DNA of 64,000 nt from Puccinia triticina (Eukaryota > Basidiomycota > Pucciniomycetes > Pucciniales > Pucciniaceae): contig NC_070558.1 in assembly GCF_026914185.1 (NCBI RefSeq), positions 4,836,001 to 4,900,000 on the forward strand, in the 5' to 3' direction. Below are positions 20,861 through 32,363 of this stretch, piece by piece. The notes under the pieces were generated by a model. That model was not told the DNA's origin and did no database searches. It was given only the letters and a program-made list of their open reading frames with translations. The position numbers and the translations under genes were made by a program. Each line of letters begins with the position of its first letter. Positions within the stretch are counted from its first letter, which is position 1.

Positions 20861-23800
20861 ATGCCCTCCGGAGCCCCATTTGGTCGCTGTCGATTTAATT
20901 CGTCTGCCCATCCAATTATCGAAATCGCCACGTATCAACATGCGCCATCCGTGTCAACCAACAATCAAGCTGCCATCGCTTTGACAGCTTCTCCTTACAA
21001 GAAAATCTTCAAGTCCCAGCGACCCTATACGGCTGAGAGTGACAATCGCACCGTCTGCTTGGATCCATCCGAGCAACCAGATACTACATTCCAAAAGAAA
21101 TACGCCACCGGACCGTGGAATGTAGATGAAGAGGGGACTGATGGGCATGTCGAAGCGGAGCAACATGACCCCAGTGCAGGCGCTGGGAGTGGATCAAGAA
21201 GCACACTCTCCACTTCGACCAAGCGGCTTGATTTAATTATTCTTCCTCTGACCTTGCTGATATACGTGCGCCATCATATTTTGCTTTTCGAATTGTTCAT
21301 TCCGAGGTTTCGAAGTTTGTCTCAGCTAAAGGAAGATTATCATTCTGGAATGCTAGCTCTCAGACTATGTTCAACGATCAAACATTGGAAACGCTGCAGC
21401 TTACGGTTTGAAGTCATATGTACTAGATAACAGTCACTGGTGCTATGCTTGGGTCTTGTCCAGGTGAGCGATGGGGGCTTAATGTCCTTGAATCATTGTT
21501 TGCATTGTCTTCATGAAATCCAAATCAAGCTCGAATACCAGTCGGAAATTAAGACGGAACTTCAGGTCGCAGAAATCTTCTGAGCGCTGGGAAAAACATT
21601 GCTGACCAATTTTCGTCCTCCAGCTTTTCCATGACTTACCTGTCATTTTTAATTGGTGCCAATATAGTCGTTCCCAGATCTCGATCTCCAAAATATCTGC
21701 TCTCATGTGGGGTCTTGATAACTAGTATCGCGACCATCATAATTGGTTTTGCCTCGAACTTCGCAACCATTTTCATCTGCCGGGTTGAGTTTGAGTCTAT
21801 AGATGTGAAGCTCTAATTTTCTGCGAGCTGATTTTTCCCCTCTCTTCGTAGTCTGTCATTGGTATGGGAGGGGTAAGCATTTCTAAAAATTCAATGAGAC
21901 TCGGTCAGTAAGCTTCACATAGAATTTCTTCAAAAAACGGCTTTACAGGCAATCTTAGGCAAAAGCATGGAAACTTACTACTCTTTGATGTGAGCATCTT
22001 GGGCGATTGGAAATTTTGAATAATATTGTTTTGCAAATGTGAAACAGCTGACATGGTTAATTTACTCACATGCCGCACAGATATACCCGCACTGAGATGG
22101 CGCAAAGAATGTCTTTTTTCATCGGCTCAACCGTTTTGGCTGGGGCGTAAGTTGTGGATCTTCTTCCTTTCCCCCGGATAGCAGGAATCCAGATTGTATG
22201 AAAAACAAATGAAAGCTTTAAAAATCATTAACATTCCGGTCCCTTTATTTCGACAGTCTGAACGGAATCTTCGCGTAAGCCCTTGAGCTCTACGATACAA
22301 ACGTCTATCAATTTGCCTCATAATTGTTTGCGAAATTGTGTCCTAGATATGGGACTGGTCTCATTAAATCAGAAGTGAAAACTTGGAGATTTTTGTGAGT
22401 TGGTCATGTTTCATTTCTTCTTTCGCATGAATAGCGGGGCATAAATTTGACAGATAAGGTCACTTGTACATGTGTTCACAAGATTCTTTATCGAAGGAGG
22501 CCAAGGCATCGTATTGGCACTAGCATGCCTCTTATGTCTTCCATCATCAAAGGTGAAGAGGAAACCCGAAACAACTTCCCAAATCCAAATTCACACCCAG
22601 GGCTCTTTGTCAGAAATCAACTCTTTCACCTTAGAATACAACATGTTTGAATGGAGGCTTGCTTTAAGAGCTCTAGTGAATCCAAATATTTGGATCTCTT
22701 CTGTCAGTTGCTGCTTTTTTTTTCTTTAGGAAGCCGTTCGGAACTCCATGGTTAACTAGAAGTCTCAGCAACACCTAATAAAGCTTACCTGTTCTTCGTC
22801 TCGGCATACGGACCAAACAGTTTTCGTACGGATGTGTAAATTTAAGTGTCGGAAGTTTGACTGGATATCTCCCCCTTATCATGGAATCGTACGTGCTTTC
22901 CTACTCTACAAATCTGCTTGCTATTCGCCTTAGGCTTGACGGATGTGGTTTTGAGCTGTCAGCTTTTGAAAGGTAAAATACTGATGCGTTGTTGATGTTC
23001 AATTCGTAGGTTTGGAAATTCGCCGGAGCAATCCCAGGTTTTGACCGCTTGGCCATACTTGTTTGCATTTGTTCTAATGTTTATGGTCGCAAACGCATCC
23101 GATCTCGCCGGCGTAAGAAGTGCTTTTGTCATGCTCATGTGTACAATTGGTAGCACCGGTTGGGCGTTGTTGCTGCGATACGATGCCTCTTGGGTTAAAT
23201 ATTCCGCAACATTCTTAGTTGTGGCCGGAGCGGTGAGTCGGAGAATGTACACACAGATAACACCCCTCCATGTTGCTTGCTCTGATACCCATTTGCTCTT
23301 GGCGCTGAGTAGTATTGCCCGATTCCTTTGTAAGCTTCACTGCTTGAAGTGATGAACTGCATTATCGTCGAATTTTGACCACTTTTATTCTTCTCTTCAC
23401 GACTGACACCAACTTATGGACCCGTAATGTCCCTGACAAACGGCCGATTTAAGAATTCTATCATGGACTCTCAGCAATTGCACTAGTAAGCAATCCGAGC
23501 TCTCCCACCTTCGTATCAGATTCTGATATGCGCAAGCTTCTTATTTCGCGGCGCCTAGCTTACAATGAAAGGGCCATATCTTTGTGAGCAAAATGATTCC
23601 ACATTTTTTTTTCAAACCGAGAAACCTGCTTTCAAAATAGGATCCTGATATGTTACTTTTTAGCATTCTTATGCAAACATTTGGACAAGTCTTCACAGTT
23701 GTTTCCAACTTCATATTCCATGCCCTCAACAAAGACAGCCCGCAGAGATTGGGCTACTTTATAAACTTGGTCGGTAACGCTTCTGCCGTTTTAGCAGTCA

Positions 23801-23913
23801 GTTACTTGGCAGCGGTTTATCGTTATCACAATTGGAAAACTTCCCGCCACGCGGCTCCAACCAACGAGCGTGAGTTCAAATTTCGGGCTCATACTGTCAG
23901 CGAAAGATTTTGA
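20861..23913 (+). pseudogene. Allantoate-permease-type MFS transporter, probably degraded
   Basis: Membrane transporter resembling the Dal5/Tna1 (anion:cation symporter) branch of the MFS. Exon-like blocks follow family order: N-terminus with TKRLDLIILPLTLLIY (about 21218-21265); SPKYLLSCGVLITS and IIIGFASNFATIFICR (about 21686-21783); EMAQRMSFFIGSTVLAGA (about 22096-22147); YGTGLIKSEVKTWRFL (about 22348-22395); RFFIEGGQGIVLALACLLCL (about 22480-22540); TAWPYLFAFVLMFMVANASD (about 23043-23103); PTYGPVMSLTNG (about 23410); a C-terminal block about 23650-23880. Many intron-like junctions exist, but I could not chain all blocks in phase, notably after the first exon, where KGRLSFWNASSQTMFND lies in an incompatible frame. 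It is called a pseudogene for that reason; sequencing error or unusual introns are alternatives. Confidence 0.6.
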
Positions 23914-24839
23914 AAAATTTAAAATTGGTTTTTGGCCTTCTTCATCCTTGGCAACCAGGCTTCAAGTATTTCCTGTAAACCGGCGGGGAGATTGGTATAA
24001 ATACCACGTACCACAAGCGTCATGTTGTTACCTTCACCGTATCAAATGCCGCGGATTTTATCTGTATGCATCCTGACAGTCGACGCGAATTCTCTTGGAG
24101 CGTCACTGGAAGTGCGGGAACGTCACCCGGCTTCATGTTGATTTTTATACGAATGCATCAACATTTCAAGTTTAATAAACAAGATTGAAACATACATAAT
24201 TGACAAATCAGAAGTTGGCATCACAGCGTTTGTTTCGTCGTTTGACTGAAGTCGCAGCTTGTTGGGATATGCGCCGCTGAAGCTCAGGTCGACCTCTTCC
24301 GGAAGCCTGCTGCCAAGTGGTACGGGGCACACAATTACATTGGATATGTTTCGCTTTTTCGCACCTTGGATATTCCTGGGCAACTCCGCCAGAAAGAACC
24401 CGTCTTCGAACGTACAACATTGCCTAATGTTCAGGTTGGATTGTAATTAAATAGTTGAAACCAAGTGACACTTCCTGCGCAAGCATCGCCATCGCAAGTG
24501 TTGTCTCAGTGAGACTGGTCACGGGATCCATGTGATCCATCTGCGGTTTTGTGTCACACTGGGTCGAGCCCTGGCGACTGCACATGGGAGGCTCGGTGCC
24601 AGAGACGAGTAGTGCAATATTGTTCCTCGTGGGAAGAGGTATAAAGTTGGACTGCGTACTTGATCAAAACTCAAAGAATTCAGGTACATTTACACTCTCT
24701 GTCATCGTTTAAATTCTAGTCCTAATCTAATTTCGAACCGAACACCGGGTCCCTTCCTTAATCCTTTATAGTAAATATCAGGTGGAAGCTATTCCCGGGA
24801 TTCCAAATTCATTAAGACTGACCAAGCGGCTTACACCAG
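23914..24839. promoter_or_regulatory. Spacer and likely promoter of the secreted-protein gene
   Basis: Short minus-strand frames at 24123-24420 are not recognisable. A TATA-like GGTATAAAG lies near 24638, about 200 bp before the next ATG, followed by a pyrimidine-rich stretch and a possible 5'UTR intron starting AG|GTACAT near 24682. Confidence 0.35.
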
Positions 24840-25298
24840 ATGAAAGCAGTTTCAAATCTTGCCGCCTTTCTTGCTGCAACAGCCGCACTTGGCCCTCTCA
24901 AAACCTACTGCGGACCTCTCATCGAACACTCCCAGGTTGCTTTTCACCTGATTCCCCTGGAGAGGGGGAAGGACCCGGATAAACCCATCAGAATAAACCA
25001 CACAAAATACTTCGAGTATTACGATTGGAAGGGAAGTTCCACTGTTGAAATAGAAAATGGGAACATTTGGGTCACATTCCCGTTCGGGTATTACCTCCTA
25101 CAAGTTAAACAAGGCGACAAGATACTGGTCGTATTAAGAAAATCCGACCTCTTGACCGAGAGGATGGCATATGAGAAACACCGTGTAGCTACGCTGGGAA
25201 GTTGGACGGGAGGATATACCCAAATACTAAGCGTTAAGTATGTCATCACCGCCGAGTCACTTGAAGAATCCATGGAAAGACAGAAAAACAGTTTGTGA
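24840..25298 (+). CDS. Small putatively secreted protein (candidate effector)
   Basis: A 152-aa product, not recognised by family. It starts MKAVSNLAAFLAATAALGPL, a short basic start plus hydrophobic core that looks like a signal peptide (possible cleavage between about residues 16 and 26). The mature part is beta-like and hydrophilic (KYFEYYDWKGSSTVEIENGN, then WVTFPFGYYLLQVKQGDKIL) with a single Cys near the N-terminus. It is one uninterrupted exon in good ATG context. Small secreted proteins without known domains are typical rust effector candidates, but size and signal are the only evidence; a cell-surface protein is equally possible. Confidence 0.65.
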   Translation: MKAVSNLAAFLAATAALGPLKTYCGPLIEHSQVAFHLIPLERGKDPDKPIRINHTKYFEYYDWKGSSTVEIENGNIWVTFPFGYYLLQVKQGDKILVVLRKSDLLTERMAYEKHRVATLGSWTGGYTQILSVKYVITAESLEESMERQKNSL

Positions 25299-25613
25299 GT
25301 CATTTCTATTCTTCATCAGTTTGGTCGTTTGTAAGGTTTCAGTGCACAGGAGAGCAACGGTGATGTAATAGCTCTGATATATGCGCGAGCATAATCATCT
25401 CTGAAATGACCCTAAAGAGATACAGAGCAAGCAAAATGAGTCCATAGTTTCCTCCACAAGTCCAACTTGTTTTATAACACAGAAATTGGGCCTAGGAGTA
25501 CCATTTGGCCCTGAAATTCAGCAGCCTATCTATCCCTGGGGACTGGATGGGTAATATTTTTCTTGGTCCTGGACCTAACCCCACCCCCATTTATGCAGTA
25601 TGAAGATTGACTT

Positions 25614-25720
25614 GCATAAAATCATAAAATTTCAAGCTGAAAAGAATTTGTACCATACAAACACTCAAAGTGGAACAATATTTCCACGTGGTATACAAAA
25701 AATCATCACCCAAATTTTCT
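25614..25720 (+). repeat. Family A MITE relative
   Basis: Shares TTGACTTGCATAA, AAAATCATAAAAT, GTACCATACAAACACTCAA and AAATCATCAC in the same order as the 11214-11408 element. It overlaps the left arm of the larger foldback that follows. Confidence 0.6.
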
Positions 25721-26137
25721 ATTCCCCATTTGGATGCATCATGAATGTAGGTGTTATATTTCACAAATCATTAAATAGAAACCAAACTATTCAAAATGTG
25801 GTACTTATATGTTTTTGCAGGCAAGGTGAACCACTGATCTCCTAAATATCTCCATCAGATTTGAAAAATTTGGCTATATTCAGTGCCATAATATGAATAT
25901 TACACTCTTGGCCATTATAAAGTGTAATATTGGTTTTATGGTGCTGAATATGGTTGAATTATTTCAATCTGAGAAGAATATTGAGGTGATCAGGTGTTCA
26001 AATTTTCTGAAAGAGAAATTAGGTACCACATTTCTAATGGGTTGTTGTTTATTCAATGATTTGTGCAATAGAACACCTGCAATTATGATGCATTCAAACA
26101 GGACCTACAATTTTGTGATATGATGTTTTAAAACCAA
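25690..26137. mobile_element. Long foldback element
   Basis: Imperfect inverted repeat with arms of about 210 bp and a centre near 25913. Landmarks match step by step: TGCATCAT/ATGATGCA, CACAAATCATT/AATGATTTGTG, ATGTGGTAC/GTACCACAT, CTGATC/GATCAG, ATATTCAG/CTGAATAT, AATATTACACT/AGTGTAATATT. No coding region. Its terminal part overlaps a family A copy, so it may be a head-to-head dimer. Confidence 0.8.
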
Positions 26138-26483
26138 TCTGCTTGCATCATGATCCTTAATCCCTGCTGGTGCTGCTTTCAGATTCAGAACTGACTTTTG
26201 AATGCCATGTATATCTCAACCATTGTCTCTACTCTGAAAATCAACCAAAACTTCCTCTCATAGTCCAATATCACCCTTTGAAAGTTGTCAGAACTTAGTT
26301 GGTAACACATCCAGTGAAAATTTTCCAAAGGTCACCAAGAATTCTGGACAATATTCATATAAGCCAGCTCAATATTTCCAAAAATATCCAGCTCAGTATT
26401 TCTAAAAATATTCCAAAGTTCAAAATATCCCTCCAGCCTTTAACACAAACAATTTTCATTATTTTGAACAAATACAATCCCAG

Positions 26484-27899
26484 ATGGACCCCATATTGCA
26501 GCTATTAGATCTTTCAAAAGATGAGATTGATTTTTCCAATGAATTAAAACAACTTCTCCCCCTTTCAGAATGTGCTGAAAAAATCACAAATACTCTGGGA
26601 GGTGAAATGGATAGCCATGCAATCTCAAAATTCAATGTAAGTAACAACCACACAATTTTCTCAAGCAAGTATGTCACCCAAGTGTAGGATCATCTGAATT
26701 TTGAACTTTGATGAAAAACAATGGAAAAAAAGAAAGAAGAAAAAGCACTCAGAAAGGTGTTTTCACTAGGCCAAGTGAGTTGTAGGAAAAATTTTGTGTC
26801 AATTTTACAGTCTTGTTGATTTTTGAAAGTTTGTAGATGTTAAGGAAAACTACAAGTTGGTGTAAAAACTCACAATCACAAGTTCAAGAGGCAATATCAG
26901 ATTTGGTTAGAAATGACATTCCATTGATTTTATTATTCTTTCATAGATGGAGGTTCAAATTTTTATTCACTTATATTTTGCATATTCTACATGTACAACA
27001 GAATTCTGAAGTGCAAGATTTTATCACAATGGTTGGAAAACATCATCACCAATACCAGATCTTGGCTGATCAAGAAATTCAATTTGAACCTGAGGATCAA
27101 TTTGATGAGGTAAGTGATGAATCTTGAATTTTTGAGTCCTATATTCATGATTGAGGAGCTTACATCATAATATTTTTTGAAGGATCAATATATTACCCTG
27201 GAAATACATGATAATGGAGTGTCACATTTTTCCAGAATTTCTGAAAACCATGATCCTTCAAAAGAAAGAAAGAAATCCACAAAACTTGAACTTGAAAAGC
27301 AGTTTGAGGGAGATCCTGGAGAACAAAAGCTTGAAAAACCAAATCTTAAGAAATTTTGTGATCAAAAAATCACAGCAAATTCTAATTCTAAGACATCACA
27401 AATCTCCAAAGCACATAGAACCTTGGCAGAATTTTTTTATGGTGGAACAAATACTCTTAAAGACAACAACAAAACCCATGACCAAGATTCAAACCTAAAA
27501 GGTCTACCCCAACCTCTTGTAAATTACCAGCCACAGGTTTCAATAAAAAATCTGGAAGATGGGCCATATAACTTTGTGGGTTCTCAAGAGGCAAGGAATG
27601 AAATCCAAGAACAAATTTTTGACAGAATCAAACCCAAAATAAGATCACAAAAAGACAAAAAAGGACTGGTTTCTGAGGCAATTTCTACTTACCAGAGGAT
27701 GAATGTTAGTGATGAGGGGGTGAAAGAGATAATTAAAGATTTTTGCCTGTTGGAAGATGAGTCGCTAGCCGCTGAATTTTTAGCCGCTAAAGGACATGAA
27801 CTCCGTCTTCAACTTCTTGAAAGAGAGGTCAATAGGAAAAAGGCAGAACTAGATGAAAAATTGAAACTGAAAGGAAAAGGTATTTCAGCACTCACATAG
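26484..27899 (+). CDS. Orphan three-exon gene, function unknown
   Basis: Exons 26484-26636, 26837-27109 and 27183-27899 join in phase at canonical sites (AAT|GTAAGT...TAG and GAG|GTAAGT...AAG), giving 380 aa. I do not recognise it. The N-terminus (MDPILQLLDLSKDEIDFSNE) is acidic. The middle exon includes a hydrophobic patch (DIPLILLFFHR, FLFTYILHIL). The last exon is Lys/Glu-rich and ends in a probable coiled coil (HELRLQLLEREVNRKKAELD) before the stop. It is AT-rich like its surroundings and lies between foldback elements, so it may be a lineage-specific gene or part of an unrecognised element. Three phase-consistent exons argue against chance. Confidence 0.65.
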
Positions 27900-28327
27900 C
27901 TAAAGTATTAATTTGATTTGATTTAATTAAATGATTGAAAGGGAAAATGAATCAAATTTAAAGGAATGAGGTAGAAACATAAAGCCTGAGAATGAATTGT
28001 TGTTTAATATTTTTTGTCATTTCATCTCAGATCCACCATTGAAATATCAAGTAAGGATTTTTATCTTTGTAATCAATTCCAGGCGGGTTTTACAAATTTC
28101 TGTTTCAATACAGTAAATATACCCATGATTAAAATCTGCACAAATCACTGCATGCCTCATAATTGAATTAAAATATTTTTGCCACAGGTTGTTTCTCTTT
28201 TCTCTTTTTTTCTGCTTGCATCCAATGATATTTCCCCAATGTCACAACACACGCAGATGACAATGTGAGTCTCTGAATCAGGCCTATGTATAAGCAAAAC
28301 TTAAAAACTAACATACATGAAGTATAT

Positions 28328-28462
28328 ATGGTAAACAATTTTCATTAAAGATGCATGTCTACACGTACAATTATCCATTTTTAGCCATTATCTGTATGAT
28401 AACAGCTAAAAAAATTGATATGCAGACATGTATCTTCAATGGAAAAAAATTAATATGTACCC
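28328..28462. mobile_element. Palindromic hairpin MITE
   Basis: Two arms of about 65 bp are inverted around TTAGC...GCTAA (centre near 28395). ATGCATGTCTACACGTA on the left pairs with the complement of TATGCAGACATGTATCTTC on the right. No open frame and no clear target duplication. Confidence 0.7.
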
Positions 28463-28933
28463 TTGGTGTATTGTATTTGTTTAAGTGTTGGTATAAGTAG
28501 GAAAGAGACACATACCTACCTCCACTAAAGCCTCACACAAGCCCCTTGGTGAGAGACCTTAGGGAAGCACCACAGGCTCTCTGTATCACATATTAGATTG
28601 TGCCCAATATCCAAGGTTGGGTGTGGATCCTGTGTGATTTTGACCCAAAAATACTGTTCACTACACAACCTATAAAAAACTGTACTGAAGTGTAGCTATT
28701 GGGATGTTTGAAGACCTCATAGCTGTGCATGTTGGGTATATAGCCATCTATTTATCATCTCTTCTTTGAAAAACTGGCCACTTCCAAAGCTCATAAAACC
28801 AGTAAAGAGATGAGGAAGGCCCAGTCAAGTATTCCCTATGTATCTGAGAAGTTGACAGGTCTCCCACAGTTCCTTACTGGGGGCGGTTGGCCAAGAGAGG
28901 GTTTTGGATCCCCTCTATCTTTGTGATCTGATG

Positions 28934-28970
28934 CACCAGGGGGGAATGTGTGGCACTCTCTGGAGAGTTC
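28934..28970 (+). repeat. PPT plus LTR-start motif
   Basis: CACCAGGGGGGAATG followed by TGTGGCACTCTCTGGAGAGT. It matches the motif at 11785 (plus) and 53274-53309 (minus). It resembles a 3' polypurine tract and the start of an LTR. The LTR end was not identified. Confidence 0.4.
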
Positions 28971-29993
28971 CTGGCCGTAATTCCATCTGATGTATGTACT
29001 GATGTGTAGTTCATGTCACGCATAACCTCTGTTTAACTTTCAAACCCAGGAGGAGTATGACTGTAACCTAACCTACATTGAAATGATCAACAACTCATTA
29101 AGTATTTGTTTTGAAGTGGTGTTTAGCTGTAAACTATATCACTTCTGGGCACAAAGGGCTGCTGATTATGAGTCAATCAACTTAACTTCCAGGCATATTG
29201 GCAGCTGCAAAAGAATCTGCATATGTTGGCAACTGGGACAGATTGCATGAGAAAAATCTACTCAATAAAGGTTGTGCCCCATCACAAACATCTCCATGCC
29301 AGAAGATGTATGACCCCTCTGACTGTTTAACTGGAAATCCCAAAGATTCATAGGAATTATTTTTGACACTTGGTCCTGAAACAGGCTCACATTACAAGCC
29401 TTGCTTGAAGGCCCGCACAAGTAGATGACCATTCCTGCACACCCATCATCCCAACAGGCTGCATTCACACTGACCAGTCTTTCAGGACGCTTGGCATGAA
29501 GTGTCCAATAGAGTCTGGATGCTGTTCTTAGATGGACTAAATGTAATCACTGATATGCCTGAATGAGAGATTGGCAATTTGTTATGCCCACATGGATTGG
29601 GAAGAGTCCGATGTCAGGGGAATTTAGCACTCTCCTCTTGAACAAAAGCGGTACAGATGCACACTTGACGAAGTCCAAGTCTGGTGTGCGAGCTGAAGGA
29701 TTGGGGCAAGTGCACTGATATGCCAAGCCCAACCCCATCCAAGAATGTGCCGATTCTGGAAGCTTGTTGAGCCATGATCCTCTGTGTACAACCTGAGATT
29801 GCTCGGTTGAGTACCTAAGCAGGCATATATGTAACAAGCAAGATCCAAGTGGATATCCCTCAGCCAAATAGGAGGGATTTACAAGGGAAGCTTGATCTAC
29901 ATGAAGAGTCTATGCTGCAGGAGAGGGAATGTACACAAGCATGCTGCAGTAAGTATTTTTCTTCGGTTCCCAAGTTCGAAGCCGTTGTACAGA
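28971..29993. other. No recognisable gene
   Basis: Spacer between the LTR-like motif and the SNF2 gene. Minus frames at 29262-29468 and 29547-29867 have no recognisable features. The last 100 bp probably holds the SNF2 5' leader. Confidence 0.4.
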
Positions 29994-32331
29994 ATGGCGC
30001 GCACCTACTGTCTTGGTCAGTTCATTATCCCCATTTCCAGCTCGAACCCTGACATGATCAGCGAAGAAGCACAGCTGGCGTTCCTTCAGCGTGGATCCCG
30101 ACGAATCCATGTATATCGCTACCCCCAAATTGTGCTGGGAGATCTTCCTCGAGAAGCAAGTGAACACATTGGCCCGTTACTAGGACCGATTGCGACCTGC
30201 TCAGCTCCGGTGACTGACAAAGAAATCCCCTCTACCGATCAAGGCCTCATGAGGTTGCGTGCATTTGCAGTGAAAAATCGTCTAGGGTCTGAGCTACGCG
30301 GGTGCATCTTTGTCCGTTCCGAAAACATCAGACATGTCCAATCGGCCTTCGACGTTGCAGGGGTTGAACTCACCCCCATATGGAACTACAACCCTAGAAT
30401 GTTTTTTGAAATACCTCAATTTGTGGTGCAGAGGGGTGAAGAAAGTATTCACCCAGAACATTTGTTTGCAAGCGCTCTTCAACAGTGCAAGACCGAGTTG
30501 AGACCACATCAGCGATCTGCGCTCAGATTCCTTCGCAAGAACGAATCCTCAGATACCGATCTAATGTCCTTGTGGAACGACCCTCTCAATGCCTGGCTTC
30601 GCCGTCTTTTTGATCCCTCAACCTTTCCGCAGCTAGACGACTCAAACAAGTCGCGAGGATCAATACTTGCGGACGACATGGGGTTAGGGAAAACGCTGAC
30701 AACCCTAGTCTATATCCTAGCAACACAAGACGCAGCAGTGGAATTTCACTGGTTGGATTGGACCAATCGATCTGCAGCTACATTGATCATTTGCCCCCTG
30801 GCAACACTGACGAATTGGCAAAATGAGATCAGGCTCCACTTCAAAAAGGACGCAATCCCATACCTGGTATTCCATGGGCCTGAGCGACGACATCTCAACA
30901 GAGAAGATCTACAGTCGGCAACAGTGGTATTGACGACCTATGAAATGATCGGGGAGAGTGGTGGCAATCCACAACCTGACCAGCACACGATTCAATCTCT
31001 GAACATGTTTTGGTTCAGGATTGTTTTGGACGAAGCACAGTGAGTTCAACACTCTAAACCAGACTTTGAATGATCCGGTACTGATTCAAGATGAGGAGCA
31101 CAGCCTCATCAGGAATTCCAACTCACAACGATATCAATCCATTCTGGATCTGAAGTCAAACTTCGTCTTATGTTTGACCGGAACACCAGTCCAAAACCGT
31201 CTAACAGACCTGCAAAGCTTAATCACTTTGTTGCACATTGCACCTTGGAATGAAGAACAGATATGGAGAAGATGCCTTGTTCCACACATCAATGTCGGGG
31301 ATTCAGCGGCAATCAAGACACTAACTAGACTAATGGAAACAGTCTGCTTAAGAAGAACGAAAGATGTACTGTTGAATCTCCCACGAAAGATCGAAAAGGC
31401 TATAATGGTACAGATGGCGTCGCCATGGGAGGAGATGTCACATGATCTGCACCAGAACTTCATTCGGGACTTTGGGCGACTACGCTCGTCGGGAGAGCAA
31501 TGGGACCCTGCCGAGTTTTTCCGAAGGTTGATGATTCTTCGGCAATTCTGTAACCATCCACTTTTTGCGCGATCGGAGATGCTACACGAACCTCTGTGGA
31601 GATGGCAAGATTCCGGGAAGATCGTCCACCTTGTTGATAACCTGATGTACTTCCTGCGGGGGGTGCAAGGGATTGAGCGGCCGAAGGCGGTGATATTCTC
31701 AAGTTTTGTTGGATTTCTCCAAATGTGAGCCAAACAAATCTCATGTCCGCTGCAATATCCCATCCTGACTCTGTCTTTTGCCAGAATTGAACGAGCTCTC
31801 ACCGACAACGGCATAGCATTGACTTGGCTGACTGGCGCGTTAAATGTGCAGAGGCGCGACACAAACCTTCATCAATTTCGCACGGACCCCATGTGCAATG
31901 TTCTTCTTGCATCACTGCAGGCTGGAGGGGTAGGAATTGACCTGAGATGCGCACAAAACGTGTACATGATGGTATGTCAATAGTATTCTATTTCACATGG
32001 GAGGGAGCTAATCTCCATTGGTATCAATGAGATCAGGAACCCGGCTGGAATCCAGCAATCGAAGCGCAAGCGATTGATCGACTCTACCGCTTGGGACAAA
32101 TCCACCCTGTTTATGTGTATCGATACTATGTAGAGGGAAGTTTGGAAGTCAATATATATCAGATCCAGAGGAGAAAAGATGAGTTGGCAATGTAAGTCGA
32201 ACTCCATGATTCTGGTTGTTACGCAGAGACTGATCTCAGTGTGCACTGGATGTTACAGGCTAAGTGTGCCATCAGGAGGAAACGACACTTATGAGTGCGC
32301 GAAGTTGCTCATGAGCGAACTGATGGGATGA
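29994..32331 (+). CDS. SNF2-family ATPase (Rad5/Rad16-like, no RING)
   Basis: Double-stranded-DNA translocase of the SWI2/SNF2 superfamily; by family it acts on nucleosomes or stalled DNA structures. Exons 29994-31039, 31104-31724, 31785-31971, 32037-32191 and 32259-32331 join in phase, giving 693 aa. All helicase motifs are present: I DDMGLGKT, Ia ICPLATLTNWQNEI, II DEAH (created across intron 1), III LTGTPVQN, IV KAVIFSSF, V LLASLQAGGVGIDL, VI EPGWNPAIEAQAIDRLYRLG. The Rad5-type RING finger between the lobes is missing and the protein is short for Rad5. The N-terminal 190 residues are not recognised. It looks intact. Its stop is only 32 bp from the stop of convergent gene A, and it belongs to the gene-dense block that includes the Tnp2 transposase, so it may be transposon cargo. 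Confidence 0.93.
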
Positions 32332-32363
32332 AAGGCGAGAACTCACTTGGAAGTAATGCAATC

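Noticed and set aside
29547..29867. 106-aa minus-strand frame before the SNF2 gene
   Set aside because: No supporting motif or splice context; composition like the surrounding spacer.
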